Positions 15,385-23,067 of a stretch of 33,578 nucleotides of DNA are shown here, piece by piece. The position numbers and the translations under genes were made by a program. The notes beneath the pieces are model-generated. The model had not been told where the DNA came from, searched no databases, and worked only from the letters and a program-made list of their open reading frames with translations. The stretch lies in assembly GCA_900545305.1 (NCBI GenBank), contig UQYD01000018.1:1-33578 (forward strand). Reading direction: 5' to 3'. Source of the DNA: an uncultured Eubacterium sp. Lineage in GTDB: Bacteria > Bacillota > Clostridia > Lachnospirales > CAG-274. Each line of letters begins with the position of its first letter. The stretch's first letter is position 1.

Positions 15385-15723
15385 AATTAGTTAAGATTAT
15401 GTATATTAATACAATTAAATTATAACATATCATCTCAATAATCATAATAGAATTTTTAAGCAAATAACAGCTATATGATGATACTATAATATAGTAAAAG
15501 TGTTTATTTTTATTTTAAAACCATATGCACATAAAAATGCTATCCTTTTAATTACATAACATTCTGCTGCAAAAAGACATCTTAATCGGTGTCTTTTTTA
15601 TTTATCATAATACAGTTATAAAAACCATTTTTAAATTAAATTAATTATAAAGTCCCCTCAACAATTATAAACTATCAAAAATATTTTCCATTTATTCCAA
15701 ATTAGTCCATACATTTATAAAAG
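15385..15723. other. AT-rich intergenic stretch with one terminator-like hairpin
   Basis: No coding frame was found. One hairpin at 15571-15598 (AAAAAGACA with TGTCTTTTT, 10-nt loop, then T's) looks like a plus-strand terminator, almost 190 nt after the zinc-ribbon stop. A TATAAT at 15485-15490 has no good -35. A small RNA ending at 15600 is possible but not supported further. Confidence 0.4.
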
Positions 15724-15750
15724 AAAAGCTGGTGCATAACACCAGCTTTT
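15724..15750 (-). terminator. Terminator of the str operon (after tuf)
   Basis: AAAAGCTGGTG (15724-15734) pairs with CACCAGCTTTT (15740-15750), 11 bp, loop CATAA. The minus-strand side is followed by CTTTT. It lies about 207 nt past the tuf stop, giving tuf a long structured 3' untranslated region. Confidence 0.8.
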
Positions 15751-15826
15751 TAGAAAGTTTATTATATAAGATAATTAGTTTTTAGAAATTAAATATTATA
15801 GAAAATCAAGATTTTTGATTAAAAGC

Positions 15827-15853
15827 ACACTTCAGCTACGAACCCTGAAGTGT
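15827..15853. repeat. 9-bp hairpin in the tuf 3' region
   Basis: ACACTTCAG (15827-15835) and CTGAAGTGT (15845-15853) pair perfectly around a 9-nt loop. A weaker AT hairpin lies just beside it (about 15802-15819). Function unknown; it may protect the tuf mRNA 3' end. Confidence 0.55.
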
Positions 15854-15880
15854 AAAGTAGCATTAAATAATATTAAATAA

Positions 15881-15957
15881 TCAGAACAAATTAACTTCGT
15901 TAATTTGTGGCTTGACAAGCAAGCCATCGGATTTATCTTTCCGATTCACTATTAAAA
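15881..15957 (+). repeat. 77-nt three-hairpin intergenic repeat, copy 1
   Basis: The element begins TCAGAACAAATTAAC and ends directly against the tuf stop codon (15958-15960). Three hairpins in series: ACAAATTAAC/GTTAATTTGT (15886-15908, loop TTC), GGCTTG/CAAGCC (15909-15925, loop ACAAG) and ATCGGA/TCCGAT (15926-15945). A second copy on the minus strand at 27151-27075, just after folD, matches at about 61 of 77 positions without gaps. In hairpin 2 a G-C pair here is A-T there and an outer G-C becomes G-T, so pairing is kept. Orientation is opposite to tuf. It is probably a dispersed genomic repeat of REP/MITE type. Confidence 0.7.
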
Positions 15958-17145
15958 TTATTCAATGATAGAAACAACAGAACCAGAACCAACAGTTCTA
16001 CCACCTTCACGGATAGCGAATCTAAGACCCTGTTCCATAGCGATGTGGCTGATAAGTTCGATAGTCATTTCTACGTTATCACCAGGCATGCACATTTCTG
16101 TACCTTCTGGAAGAGTGATAACACCAGTTACGTCAGTAGTTCTGAAGTAGAACTGTGGACGGTAGTTGTTGAAGAATGGCTTATGACGACCACCTTCATC
16201 TGCCTTTAATACGTAAACCTGAGCTGTAAACTTCTTGTGTGGAGTGATTGTACCAGGAGCAGCTAATACCTGACCTCTTTCGATTTCATCTCTGTTAACA
16301 CCTCTAAGAAGTGCACCGATGTTATCACCTGGTTCAGCATCATCAAGAAGCTTGTGGAACATTTCGATACCAGTTACAACAACTTTTCTTGATTCTTCTA
16401 CAAGACCAACGATTTCAACTTCGTCCTGAACCTTTAAGATACCTCTTTCTACTCTACCAGTAGCAACAGTACCTCTACCAGAAATAGAGAATACGTCTTC
16501 TACAGGCATAAGGAAAGGCTTATCTGTATCTCTTTCTGGGTCAGGGATGTATTCATCAACAGTTTCCATTAACTTGATGATAGCATCGCCCCACTTGCCA
16601 GATGTATCCTGAAGAGCCTGGTAAGCAGAACCTCTGATGATTGGGCAACCTTCGAAGCCGTATTCTTCAAGAAGTTCAGTGATTTCCATTTCTACTAAGT
16701 CAAGAAGTTCTTCATCGTCAACCATATCACACTTGTTCATGAATACTACGATGTAAGGAACGCCTACCTGTCTTGAAAGAAGGATATGTTCTCTAGTCTG
16801 AGCCATAGGACCATCAGTTGCAGCAACAACGAGGATAGCACCATCCATCTGTGCAGCACCAGTAATCATGTTCTTAACGTAGTCAGCATGTCCTGGACAG
16901 TCAACGTGAGCGTAGTGACGCTTAGGAGTTTCGTATTCAACGTGAGCAGTAGAGATAGTGATACCTCTTTCTCTTTCTTCTGGAGCCTTATCGATGTTTT
17001 CGAAATCTACCTGTTCACCTAACTGATATCTATCATGTAAAGTCTTAGTGATAGCAGCTGTTAAAGTTGTCTTACCGTGGTCAACGTGACCAATTGTACC
17101 AATGTTTACATGTGGTTTAGTTCTCTCATAATGTGCCTTAGCCAT
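15958..17145 (-). CDS. tuf: Elongation factor Tu
   Basis: The GTPase that delivers aminoacyl-tRNA to the ribosome. 395 residues, full length: GHVDHGKT (P-loop, ~19-26), the switch-I RGITI, DCPGHADY, NKCD and SAY motifs, then the two beta-barrel domains ending 'IREGGRTVGSGSVVSIIE'. AAGGAGG precedes the ATG. It is the last gene of rpsL-rpsG-fusA-tuf, but a hairpin and a good promoter sit in the 156-nt gap after fusA, so it can also be transcribed separately at a high level. Confidence 0.99.
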   Translation of the reverse strand: MAKAHYERTKPHVNIGTIGHVDHGKTTLTAAITKTLHDRYQLGEQVDFENIDKAPEERERGITISTAHVEYETPKRHYAHVDCPGHADYVKNMITGAAQMDGAILVVAATDGPMAQTREHILLSRQVGVPYIVVFMNKCDMVDDEELLDLVEMEITELLEEYGFEGCPIIRGSAYQALQDTSGKWGDAIIKLMETVDEYIPDPERDTDKPFLMPVEDVFSISGRGTVATGRVERGILKVQDEVEIVGLVEESRKVVVTGIEMFHKLLDDAEPGDNIGALLRGVNRDEIERGQVLAAPGTITPHKKFTAQVYVLKADEGGRHKPFFNNYRPQFYFRTTDVTGVITLPEGTEMCMPGDNVEMTIELISHIAMEQGLRFAIREGGRTVGSGSVVSIIE

Positions 17146-17232
17146 TTTAAAATGTCCTCCTTAAAATTAATTAAAATTTTAGTAAATCGTGCTTACTACG
17201 CCGACAAAAAAGCCGACTTATACACTAGATTT

Positions 17233-17261
17233 ATTATACAAAATTTATAAGAATTTTGCAA
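17233..17261 (-). promoter_or_regulatory. Separate tuf promoter
   Basis: On the minus strand TTGCAA (17261-17256), a 17-nt spacer and TATAAT (17238-17233), upstream of tuf. The -35 lies inside the arm of the fusA-tuf hairpin. The leader that follows contains GCCGAC twice around an A-run (plus strand, about 17200-17217). Confidence 0.65.
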
Positions 17262-17288
17262 GTATTTTTTAGCAATACTTGCAAAATT
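17252..17288 (-). terminator. Long hairpin between fusA and tuf
   Basis: AATTTTGCAAGTATT (17252-17266) and AATACTTGCAAAATT (17274-17288) form a perfect 15-bp stem with a 7-nt loop, 14 nt after the fusA stop. No strong U-run follows on the minus strand, so it is probably a partial terminator or an RNA-processing/stability site. Confidence 0.6.
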
Positions 17289-17301
17289 AATTATATCTAA
17301 A

Positions 17302-19419
17302 TTATTCTGCCTTACCAGCAGCAATCTTTTCCTGAATACTCTTAGGAACTGGTTCGTAGTGGTCAACTTCCATTGAGTAAGTACCACGACCCTGAGTGCT
17401 TGAACGAAGGTCAGTTGAGTAACCGAACATTTCAGCAAGTGGAACGAAAGCCTTAATAAGCTGAACTCCACCATTCTGAGGTTCCATACCTTCAATTCTA
17501 CCACGACGAGAGCTTACATCACCCATAACGTCGCCCATGTATTCTTCAGGAACAGTAATTTCAACCTTCATTACAGGTTCAAGTAACTGTGGAGCTGACT
17601 TCTTCATGGCATCCTTGAACGCCATAGAACCAGCAATCTTGAAGGCGATTTCAGAAGAATCGACTTCATGGTAAGAACCATCGTAACAAACGGCTCTAAT
17701 ACCAACTACAGGGAAGCCACCGATTACACCGGCCTGCATAGCTTCCTGGATACCAGCATCAACAGCTGGGATGTATTCCTTAGGGATAGAACCACCAACA
17801 ACTTCGTTAACGAATTCGTATGGCTTGTCGCTATCTGGTGGAATAACTTCGAAACGAACCTTACAGTGACCGTACTGACCACTACCACCTGACTGACGCT
17901 TGAACTTACTATCAACGTCTACGTCATGACCGAATGCTTCACGGTATGCAACCTGAGGAGCACCTACGTTCGCTTCTACCTTAAATTCTCTTAAAAGTCT
18001 ATCAACAATGATTTCGAGGTGAAGTTCACCCATACCAGAAATGATTGTATCGCCAGTTTCCTGGTTAGTGTAAGTTCTGAAAGTTGGATCTTCTTCTGCA
18101 AGCTTAGCAAGAGCAACACCCATCTTATCTCTACCAGCCTTAGTCTTAGGCTCGATAGCAACAGAAATAACTGGATCTGGGAAGTTCATTGATTCAAGGA
18201 TAACTTCGTTATCTTCGTCACATAATGTATCACCAGTAGTTGTAAGCTTAAGACCTACAGCAGCTGCGATATCACCAGCGTAAACCTTATCGATTTCTTT
18301 ACGGTCGTTAGCGTGCATCTGAAGGATACGACCAATTCTTTCCTTCTTACCCTTTACAGAGTTGTATACATAAGAACCAGATTCGAGAACACCAGAGTAA
18401 ACTCTGAAGAATGCAAGCTTACCAACGAATGGGTCGTTCATAATCTTGAATGCAAGTGCTGCGAATGGTTCAGAATCAGAAGAATGTCTTTCAACAATAT
18501 TTTCTTCATCACCTGGAATGTGACCCTTAATAGCAGGAATATCAGTTGGTGCTGGCATGTATTCAAGAACACCGTCAAGCATCTTCTGAACACCCTTATT
18601 TCTATAAGCTGAACCGCAGAATACAGGAACTGCTTCACAAGCGATACAAGCCTTTCTAAGAGCCTTCTTCATTTCAGGAATTGTAAGTTCTTCTTCCATA
18701 AGGTACTTGTCCATAAGAGCTTCATCAGTTTCAGCGATGAGTTCAACCATCTGCTGATGATATTCGTTAGCCTTATCAACCATATCTTCTGGAATGTCTT
18801 TAATTTCAACTTTAGTACCCTGCTTATCTTCATAGTAGTAAGCCTTCATTTCCATAAGGTCAATTACACCTACGAAGTCATCTTCAGCACCGATAGGAAG
18901 CTGAACAGGTACTGGATTAGCACCAAGTCTGTCTCTAATCATATCTACAACACGGTAGAAGTTAGCACCCATAATGTCCATCTTGTTTACGAAAGCCATT
19001 CTAGGTACGTTGTATTTATCTGCCTGTCTCCAAACTGTTTCAGACTGTGGTTCAACACCACCCTTTGCACAGAATACAGCAACAGAACCATCAAGTACAC
19101 GAAGTGAACGTTCTACTTCAACTGTGAAGTCAACGTGACCCGGTGTATCAATGATGTTGATACGATGCATAGGACCAGCGTTTTCAAGACCGTGGTTAAG
19201 CTGCCACTGAGTAGTAGTAGCGGCAGAAGTAATTGTAATACCTCTTTCCTGCTCCTGTTCCATCCAGTCCATTGTAGCTGTACCTTCGTGAGTATCACCA
19301 ATCTTGTAAGTACGACCTGTATAGAACAAAATACGTTCTGTAAGGGTAGTCTTACCTGCATCGATATGCGCCATAATACCAATATTACGGGTTAATTCAA
19401 GCGGGCATGCTCTTGACAC
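17302..19419 (-). CDS. fusA: Elongation factor G
   Basis: The GTPase that drives ribosome translocation. 705 residues, full length: AHIDAGKTT (P-loop), RGITITSAA, DTPGHVDF, NKMD, then domains II-V with 'GSGQYGHCKV' and the C-terminal 'STQGRGTYSMEVDHYEPVP'. It starts with GTG at 19419 after an AGGAGGAAT site; the sequence MSRACPLELTRNIGIMAHID fits the family. It lies 29 nt after rpsG, clearly in the same operon, and is separated from tuf by a hairpin and a promoter. Confidence 0.99.
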   Translation of the reverse strand: MSRACPLELTRNIGIMAHIDAGKTTLTERILFYTGRTYKIGDTHEGTATMDWMEQEQERGITITSAATTTQWQLNHGLENAGPMHRINIIDTPGHVDFTVEVERSLRVLDGSVAVFCAKGGVEPQSETVWRQADKYNVPRMAFVNKMDIMGANFYRVVDMIRDRLGANPVPVQLPIGAEDDFVGVIDLMEMKAYYYEDKQGTKVEIKDIPEDMVDKANEYHQQMVELIAETDEALMDKYLMEEELTIPEMKKALRKACIACEAVPVFCGSAYRNKGVQKMLDGVLEYMPAPTDIPAIKGHIPGDEENIVERHSSDSEPFAALAFKIMNDPFVGKLAFFRVYSGVLESGSYVYNSVKGKKERIGRILQMHANDRKEIDKVYAGDIAAAVGLKLTTTGDTLCDEDNEVILESMNFPDPVISVAIEPKTKAGRDKMGVALAKLAEEDPTFRTYTNQETGDTIISGMGELHLEIIVDRLLREFKVEANVGAPQVAYREAFGHDVDVDSKFKRQSGGSGQYGHCKVRFEVIPPDSDKPYEFVNEVVGGSIPKEYIPAVDAGIQEAMQAGVIGGFPVVGIRAVCYDGSYHEVDSSEIAFKIAGSMAFKDAMKKSAPQLLEPVMKVEITVPEEYMGDVMGDVSSRRGRIEGMEPQNGGVQLIKAFVPLAEMFGYSTDLRSSTQGRGTYSMEVDHYEPVPKSIQEKIAAGKAE

Positions 19420-19448
19420 ACTTATTCCTCCTTTTGTAATCTACTTAA

Positions 19449-19919
19449 TTACCACTTATAATGAGAGAAAGCCTTATTAGCTTCTGCCATCTTATGAGTT
19501 TCGTCCTTCTTCTTAACAGCGCCACCAGCGTTGTTAATAGCATCTAAAAGCTCATTAGCAAGGCGTGCATCCATAGTCTTTTCTCCACGCTTTCTGCTGT
19601 ATAATGTTAACCATCTGAGACCTAAAGTAAGTCTTCTTTCTGGCTTAATTTCCATTGGTACCTGATAAGTAGCACCACCAACACGGCGAGCCTTAACTTC
19701 AAGTACAGGCATAATGTTGCCTAAACCCTCTTCAAAAGCTTCAAGGGCTGGCTTACCACTTTTTTCTTCAAGCTGAGCGAATGCACTGTAAACGATTTTC
19801 TGTGCAACACCCTTCTTACCGTCTAACATAACGGAATTAATAAGCTTAGTAACTACTTTACTCTTATATACTGGATCAGGTAGTACTTCTCTCTTTGAAA
19901 CATGACCTTTTCTTGGCAC
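19449..19919 (-). CDS. rpsG: 30S ribosomal protein S7
   Basis: S7 nucleates assembly of the 3' domain of 16S rRNA and contacts the E-site tRNA. 156 residues, standard length: starts MPRKGHVSKREVLPDPVY, contains 'GGATYQVPMEIKPERR' and ends 'EANKAFSHYKW'. The start is GTG at 19919 after AAGGAGGG. It is preceded by a 155-nt spacer after rpsL that can fold strongly, possibly an S7 control element. Second gene of the str operon. Confidence 0.99.
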   Translation of the reverse strand: MPRKGHVSKREVLPDPVYKSKVVTKLINSVMLDGKKGVAQKIVYSAFAQLEEKSGKPALEAFEEGLGNIMPVLEVKARRVGGATYQVPMEIKPERRLTLGLRWLTLYSRKRGEKTMDARLANELLDAINNAGGAVKKKDETHKMAEANKAFSHYKW

Positions 19920-19947
19920 GATTCTTCCCTCCTTAATAATTGATTAA

Positions 19948-20054
19948 TTCATAGGTACTTGCGACCACTATGTAGCCGCTATTCCATGCCACACTACCTG
20001 AACCTGCAACACACAGATTTAAAATAATGAGGCATAAATAAGGCTGCTATGCAG
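19948..20054 (-). promoter_or_regulatory. Structured rpsL-rpsG spacer, possible S7 leader
   Basis: On the minus strand, TTCAGGTA (20002-19995) can pair with TACCTATGAA (19957-19948), leaving a 2-nt bulge. It encloses GCGGC/GTCGC (19979-19975 with 19965-19961). A smaller CTGC-ATA-GCAG hairpin lies at 20054-20044. This spacer is richer in GC than other gaps here. In E. coli the same spacer is the S7 translational repression site; whether this folds and binds S7 is inference. Confidence 0.45.
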
Positions 20055-20074
20055 TCTTAAAAAATATTTTGTTA

Positions 20075-20491
20075 TTACTTCTTCTTAGCACGCTTAGCGC
20101 CGTACTTAGAACGAGCCTGCTTTCTATCAGCAACACCTGCTGTATCAAGTGTACCTCTGATGATATGGTAACGTACACCAGGTACGTCCTTTACTCTACC
20201 ACCTCTTAAAAGAACAACACTATGTTCCTGTAAGTTGTGACCTTCACCAGGAATGTAAGCAGTAACTTCAATACCGTTTGAAAGACGAACTCTGGCAATC
20301 TTTCTTAAAGCTGAGTTTGGCTTCTTAGGTGTAGCAGTCTTTACTGATGTACAAACACCACGCTTCTGTGGAGAGCTTACATCTGTCTGCTTCTTCTTAA
20401 GTGAATTAAGACCCTTCTGTAACGCAGGAGCAGTAGACTTAGTAACCTTAGTCTGTCTACCCTTTCTTACTAACTGGTTAAATGTTGGCAT
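20075..20491 (-). CDS. rpsL: 30S ribosomal protein S12
   Basis: Decoding-centre ribosomal protein. 138 residues, beginning MPTFNQLVRKGR; the longer frame upstream to 20587 is promoter and leader. AAGGAGGTG lies just before the ATG at 20491. The streptomycin-site lysines in TPKKPNSA and GGRVKDVPGVRY are wild type, so no ribosomal streptomycin resistance is predicted. First gene of the str operon; its promoter is about 70 nt upstream. Confidence 0.99.
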   Translation of the reverse strand: MPTFNQLVRKGRQTKVTKSTAPALQKGLNSLKKKQTDVSSPQKRGVCTSVKTATPKKPNSALRKIARVRLSNGIEVTAYIPGEGHNLQEHSVVLLRGGRVKDVPGVRYHIIRGTLDTAGVADRKQARSKYGAKRAKKK

Positions 20492-20558
20492 TAACTGCAC
20501 CTCCTTAAAAATAATAAATCTGTTTGTTGCATAATACGTCCGTATCACACACCCGTAT

Positions 20559-20587
20559 ATATTAACACCTTTTAATTTCAAAGTCAA
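20559..20587 (-). promoter_or_regulatory. str operon promoter
   Basis: On the minus strand TTGACT (20587-20582), 17-nt spacer, TAATAT (20564-20559). It gives a leader of about 60 nt before rpsL. It is back to back with the metK promoter about 80 bp away. Confidence 0.8.
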
Positions 20588-20667
20588 TAATTTTTTTCAA
20601 AAAATTTGCCTATTTTACAAAAGTTTTCAATAGCTTTTTTGTTATATATTTTGCACCATTCCTCCCC

Positions 20668-20696
20668 TTGACAAAGTTTTAAATTGGTGTTAGTAT
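20668..20696 (+). promoter_or_regulatory. metK promoter
   Basis: Consensus TTGACA (20668-20673), 17-nt spacer, TAGTAT (20691-20696), about 30 nt before the SAM riboswitch. Confidence 0.85.
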
Positions 20697-20725
20697 ATCC
20701 ATTGTAAAAAATGTTATGAATATTT

Positions 20726-20838
20726 GCTTATCCAGAGAGGCGGAGGGACTAGGCCCTATGAAGCCCAGCAACCGGCATTTTGTGCATCGGTGCTAATTCC
20801 TACGGTTTATTCCGACAGATGAGTTCACGAGAATAAGC
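20726..20838 (+). ncRNA. SAM-I (S-box) riboswitch
   Basis: Conserved core is visible: AGAGAGGCGGAGGGACT, 'GCCCAGCAACC', 'GGTGCTAATTCC' and 'AGATGAG', with P1 formed by GCTTAT (20726-20731) and ATAAGC (20833-20838). With SAM bound, P1 forms and the downstream terminator (20835-20856) can fold, shutting off metK; without SAM the terminator stem is sequestered. The 3' strand of P1 shares bases with the terminator. Confidence 0.95.
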
Positions 20839-20856
20839 CTTCAAGGGCTTTTTTTT
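20835..20856 (+). terminator. Riboswitch-controlled terminator of metK
   Basis: AAGCC (20835-20839) pairs with GGCTT (20846-20850) and is followed by eight T's. The stem is short, as expected for a switchable terminator. Confidence 0.75.
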
Positions 20857-20911
20857 ATGCCAATTTCTAAATGGTAGATATTTTTTATTATTGAAAGGAG
20901 TTACATTAATA

Positions 20912-22084
20912 ATGAAGAAATTTTTTACTTCAGAATCTGTAACAGAAGGACATCCAGATAAAATCTGTGACCAAATTTCTGATGCAGTCCTTGATGCCAT
21001 TCTTGCAAAAGACCCTATGGCAAGAGTAGCTTGTGAAACAATGACATCAACAGGTCTTATTATGATTGCTGGTGAAATCACAACTAACTGCTACGTTGAC
21101 CTTGACGAAATCGCAAGAGAAACAGTTAGAGAAATAGGTTACGACAGAGCTAAATACGGCTTCGACTGTGATAGCTGTTCAGTTCTTACTTCTTTAAAGG
21201 GACAGTCACCTGATATTGCTCAGGGTGTTAATTCATCTCTTGAAGCAAGAAACGGTGAAGCTGATAGCGATGATACTGGTGCTGGTGACCAGGGTATGAT
21301 GTTCGGTTTTGCTTGTAACGAAACTGACGAATATATGCCTGCTCCAATTTATTATGCCCACAAACTTACAAGAAAATTAAGCGAAGTTAGAAAAAATGGT
21401 ACTTTAAGCTATCTTCGTCCAGACGGTAAGAGTCAGGTTACTGTTGAATATGATGATAACAAAGTTGTTAGAATTGACAATGTAGTTATTTCTACTCAGC
21501 ACGCTCCAGAAGTTGAACACGCTCAGATTGAAAAGGACATCATTGAAAAGGTTATTAAGGCAGTTCTTCCTGCTGAACTTTTAGATGAAAATACTAAGTA
21601 TTATGTAAACCCAACTGGCAGATTTGTTGTTGGTGGTCCACAGGGTGACTGTGGTTTAACAGGTAGAAAGATTATTGTTGATACTTACGGTGGCTACGCT
21701 AGTCACGGTGGTGGTGCATTTAGTGGTAAAGACCCAACTAAGGTAGACCGTTCAGCAGCTTATGCAGCAAGATACGTTGCAAAGAATGTTGTTGCTAGTG
21801 GTATTGCTGATAAGTGCGAAATTCAGCTTGCTTACGCAATCGGTGTTGCTCAGCCACTTTCAATCTATGTAAATACTTACGGTACTGGTAAGGTTTCTGA
21901 TGAAAAGATTGTTGAAATCATTAGAGAAAACTTTGATTTAAGACCTGCCGCAATTATTAAGAACCTTGATTTAAGAAGACCAATCTACAAGCAGACTGCT
22001 GCATATGGTCACTTTGGTAGAAGTGATATTAATGTACCTTGGGAAAAACTTGATAAGGTTGATGTTTTCAAAAGTCAGTTTTAA
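20912..22084 (+). CDS. metK: S-adenosylmethionine synthetase
   Basis: Makes SAM from methionine and ATP. 390 residues, full length: TSESVTEGHPDKICDQISDA near the N-terminus, GAGDQGMMFG, and 'GGGAFSGKDPTKVDRSAAY'. The ATG at 20912 is chosen since AAAGGAG lies 12 nt upstream and the protein then starts MKKFFTSESVTEGHPDK as in relatives. It is controlled by its own SAM-I riboswitch, giving feedback by the product. It ends at a strong terminator and is a single-gene unit. Confidence 0.98.
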   Translation: MKKFFTSESVTEGHPDKICDQISDAVLDAILAKDPMARVACETMTSTGLIMIAGEITTNCYVDLDEIARETVREIGYDRAKYGFDCDSCSVLTSLKGQSPDIAQGVNSSLEARNGEADSDDTGAGDQGMMFGFACNETDEYMPAPIYYAHKLTRKLSEVRKNGTLSYLRPDGKSQVTVEYDDNKVVRIDNVVISTQHAPEVEHAQIEKDIIEKVIKAVLPAELLDENTKYYVNPTGRFVVGGPQGDCGLTGRKIIVDTYGGYASHGGGAFSGKDPTKVDRSAAYAARYVAKNVVASGIADKCEIQLAYAIGVAQPLSIYVNTYGTGKVSDEKIVEIIRENFDLRPAAIIKNLDLRRPIYKQTAAYGHFGRSDINVPWEKLDKVDVFKSQF

Positions 22085-22101
22085 TCGTTTTTAAGTATAC
22101 A

Positions 22102-22134
22102 AAAAGCTCCTCAAGTTGAACTTGAGGAGCTTTT
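22102..22134. terminator. Bidirectional terminator after metK
   Basis: AAAAGCTCCTCAAG (22102-22115) pairs with CTTGAGGAGCTTTT (22121-22134), a 14-bp stem with loop TTGAA. It serves metK and probably the convergent membrane-protein gene whose stop codon touches it. Confidence 0.9.
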
Positions 22135-22295
22135 CATTTTCTCTTACCTATATTAAAATATGCTAATACTGCAACTATCAAACACAGCACCATTGCAGCT
22201 ATTCTTCCACTATTAAAACCAACTTTTAATGCCCATATAAACTCTACAACAAAAATTGCAAGGAATATAGTCATTTTTAAAATTCTTTTATCCAT
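22134..22295 (-). CDS. Small membrane protein, 53 residues
   Basis: A short gene: ATG at 22295 after AAGGAGATAAG, encoding MDKRILKMTIFLAIFVVEF and a second hydrophobic stretch 'RIAAMVLCLIVAVLAYFNIG', ending KRK. Two predicted transmembrane helices (about 6-24 and 31-49) with basic ends. It lies 9 nt after the GNAT gene, likely the last gene of the glycosylase/DUF6485/GNAT operon, and its stop touches the metK terminator. No function can be assigned; the good binding site and membrane topology support it as real. Confidence 0.7.
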   Translation of the reverse strand: MDKRILKMTIFLAIFVVEFIWALKVGFNSGRIAAMVLCLIVAVLAYFNIGKRK

Positions 22296-22304
22296 CTTAT
22301 CTCC

Positions 22305-22844
22305 TTATATATCGTATAATTTGGGTTCAAAACCTTTGATTTTTATTTTTGTAAGGACTTTTTCAAATTCACTTTTTCTGAACTCACCTTTATTACACAT
22401 AATTTCTAAATTTATACCAAAGAAAGAAATTCCACATTTTGCTCTTTTAAATCCATTTCTTTCGTAAAATGCAACTCTCTTTTTTCGCTGTTCAAAATTT
22501 TCAGCATCTACTTCATCAATTCTTTCCATATCCAATGCTATTTGATAGTCACTATACACCTCCTGCAATTTCTGTAGAGCCTTACTGCCTTTTCCCTTAT
22601 CTCTTAAATCTTTCTCTATAGCCAAATAACTTAAATAACATTCCTTATTTTCACTATCCGGTATTATTATTGCAAAACCAACAAACTCATCTTCATAAAA
22701 AGCCCAGCCATCACAACTACACTCTTTCAAAACACCTATTAATTTTTCAGAAGGAATTCTTTCTTCTTTTGGAAAAGCCTCATCATTTAAGCTATACAAC
22801 TTTTCTTTATCTTTAAAATTATTATCTATCTTTATAAATTCCAT
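22305..22844 (-). CDS. GNAT-family N-acetyltransferase
   Basis: A 179-residue acetyltransferase. The acetyl-CoA site is in 'CYLSYLAIEKDLRDKGKGSKALQKLQEVY' (the R/K-x-x-G-x-G/K loop), with the later GNAT element 'RKKRVAFYERNGFKR'. The substrate is unknown. AAGAGGATTG precedes the ATG. It follows the DUF6485 gene by 3 nt and precedes a small membrane protein by 9 nt, hence co-transcribed with a DNA glycosylase. Confidence 0.85.
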   Translation of the reverse strand: MEFIKIDNNFKDKEKLYSLNDEAFPKEERIPSEKLIGVLKECSCDGWAFYEDEFVGFAIIIPDSENKECYLSYLAIEKDLRDKGKGSKALQKLQEVYSDYQIALDMERIDEVDAENFEQRKKRVAFYERNGFKRAKCGISFFGINLEIMCNKGEFRKSEFEKVLTKIKIKGFEPKLYDI

Positions 22845-22847
22845 ATT

Positions 22848-23066
22848 TCAATCCTCTTTTTTGTTCTTTAAAACCAATTTTGCAAAATCCTCATAATAAA
22901 AGCTTTCCATTTCACTGGCATTACCCACTTTATTGAAAAAACAACTTGGAATTTCACCCTCTTTTAAGTTTTTAGCAATACATAGTGAGCAACCCTTACT
23001 ATGATTAGTTGGATGAAACGGACATTTTAAATCTCTGCACGTACAAAACTTACTTAAATTTTCCAT
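22848..23066 (-). CDS. DUF6485-like cysteine-rich small protein
   Basis: A 72-residue protein beginning MENLSKFCTC with six cysteines (8, 10, 15, 26, 29, 42) in the order C-x-C-x4-C, C-x2-C, C, and 'EGEIPSCFF', as in the clostridial DUF6485 family. It probably binds zinc or an Fe-S cluster; function unknown. The ATG at 23066 is chosen because GGGAGA lies 7 nt upstream; a longer start at 23087 lies inside the glycosylase gene. One base separates it from that gene's stop. Confidence 0.75.
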   Translation of the reverse strand: MENLSKFCTCRDLKCPFHPTNHSKGCSLCIAKNLKEGEIPSCFFNKVGNASEMESFYYEDFAKLVLKNKKED

Positions 23067-23067
23067 T

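Noticed and set aside
15485..15600. Possible small RNA with TATAAT and a terminator
   Set aside because: No acceptable -35 element or conserved structure; kept only as a note on the intergenic stretch.
17196..17504. Minus-strand 102-codon frame overlapping the fusA 3' end and the tuf promoter
   Set aside because: Runs through the fusA coding region in another frame and across the hairpin and promoter; no binding site.
18313..19395. Several plus-strand open frames opposite fusA
   Set aside because: They follow from codon bias of fusA on the other strand; no start signals and no protein-like composition.
20338..20380. Streptomycin-resistance changes in rpsL
   Set aside because: The lysines in PKKPNSA and in GGRVKD are wild type.
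20800..21081. Minus-strand 93-codon frame across the riboswitch and metK start
   Set aside because: Overlaps the SAM-I aptamer and conserved metK codons; no start signal.
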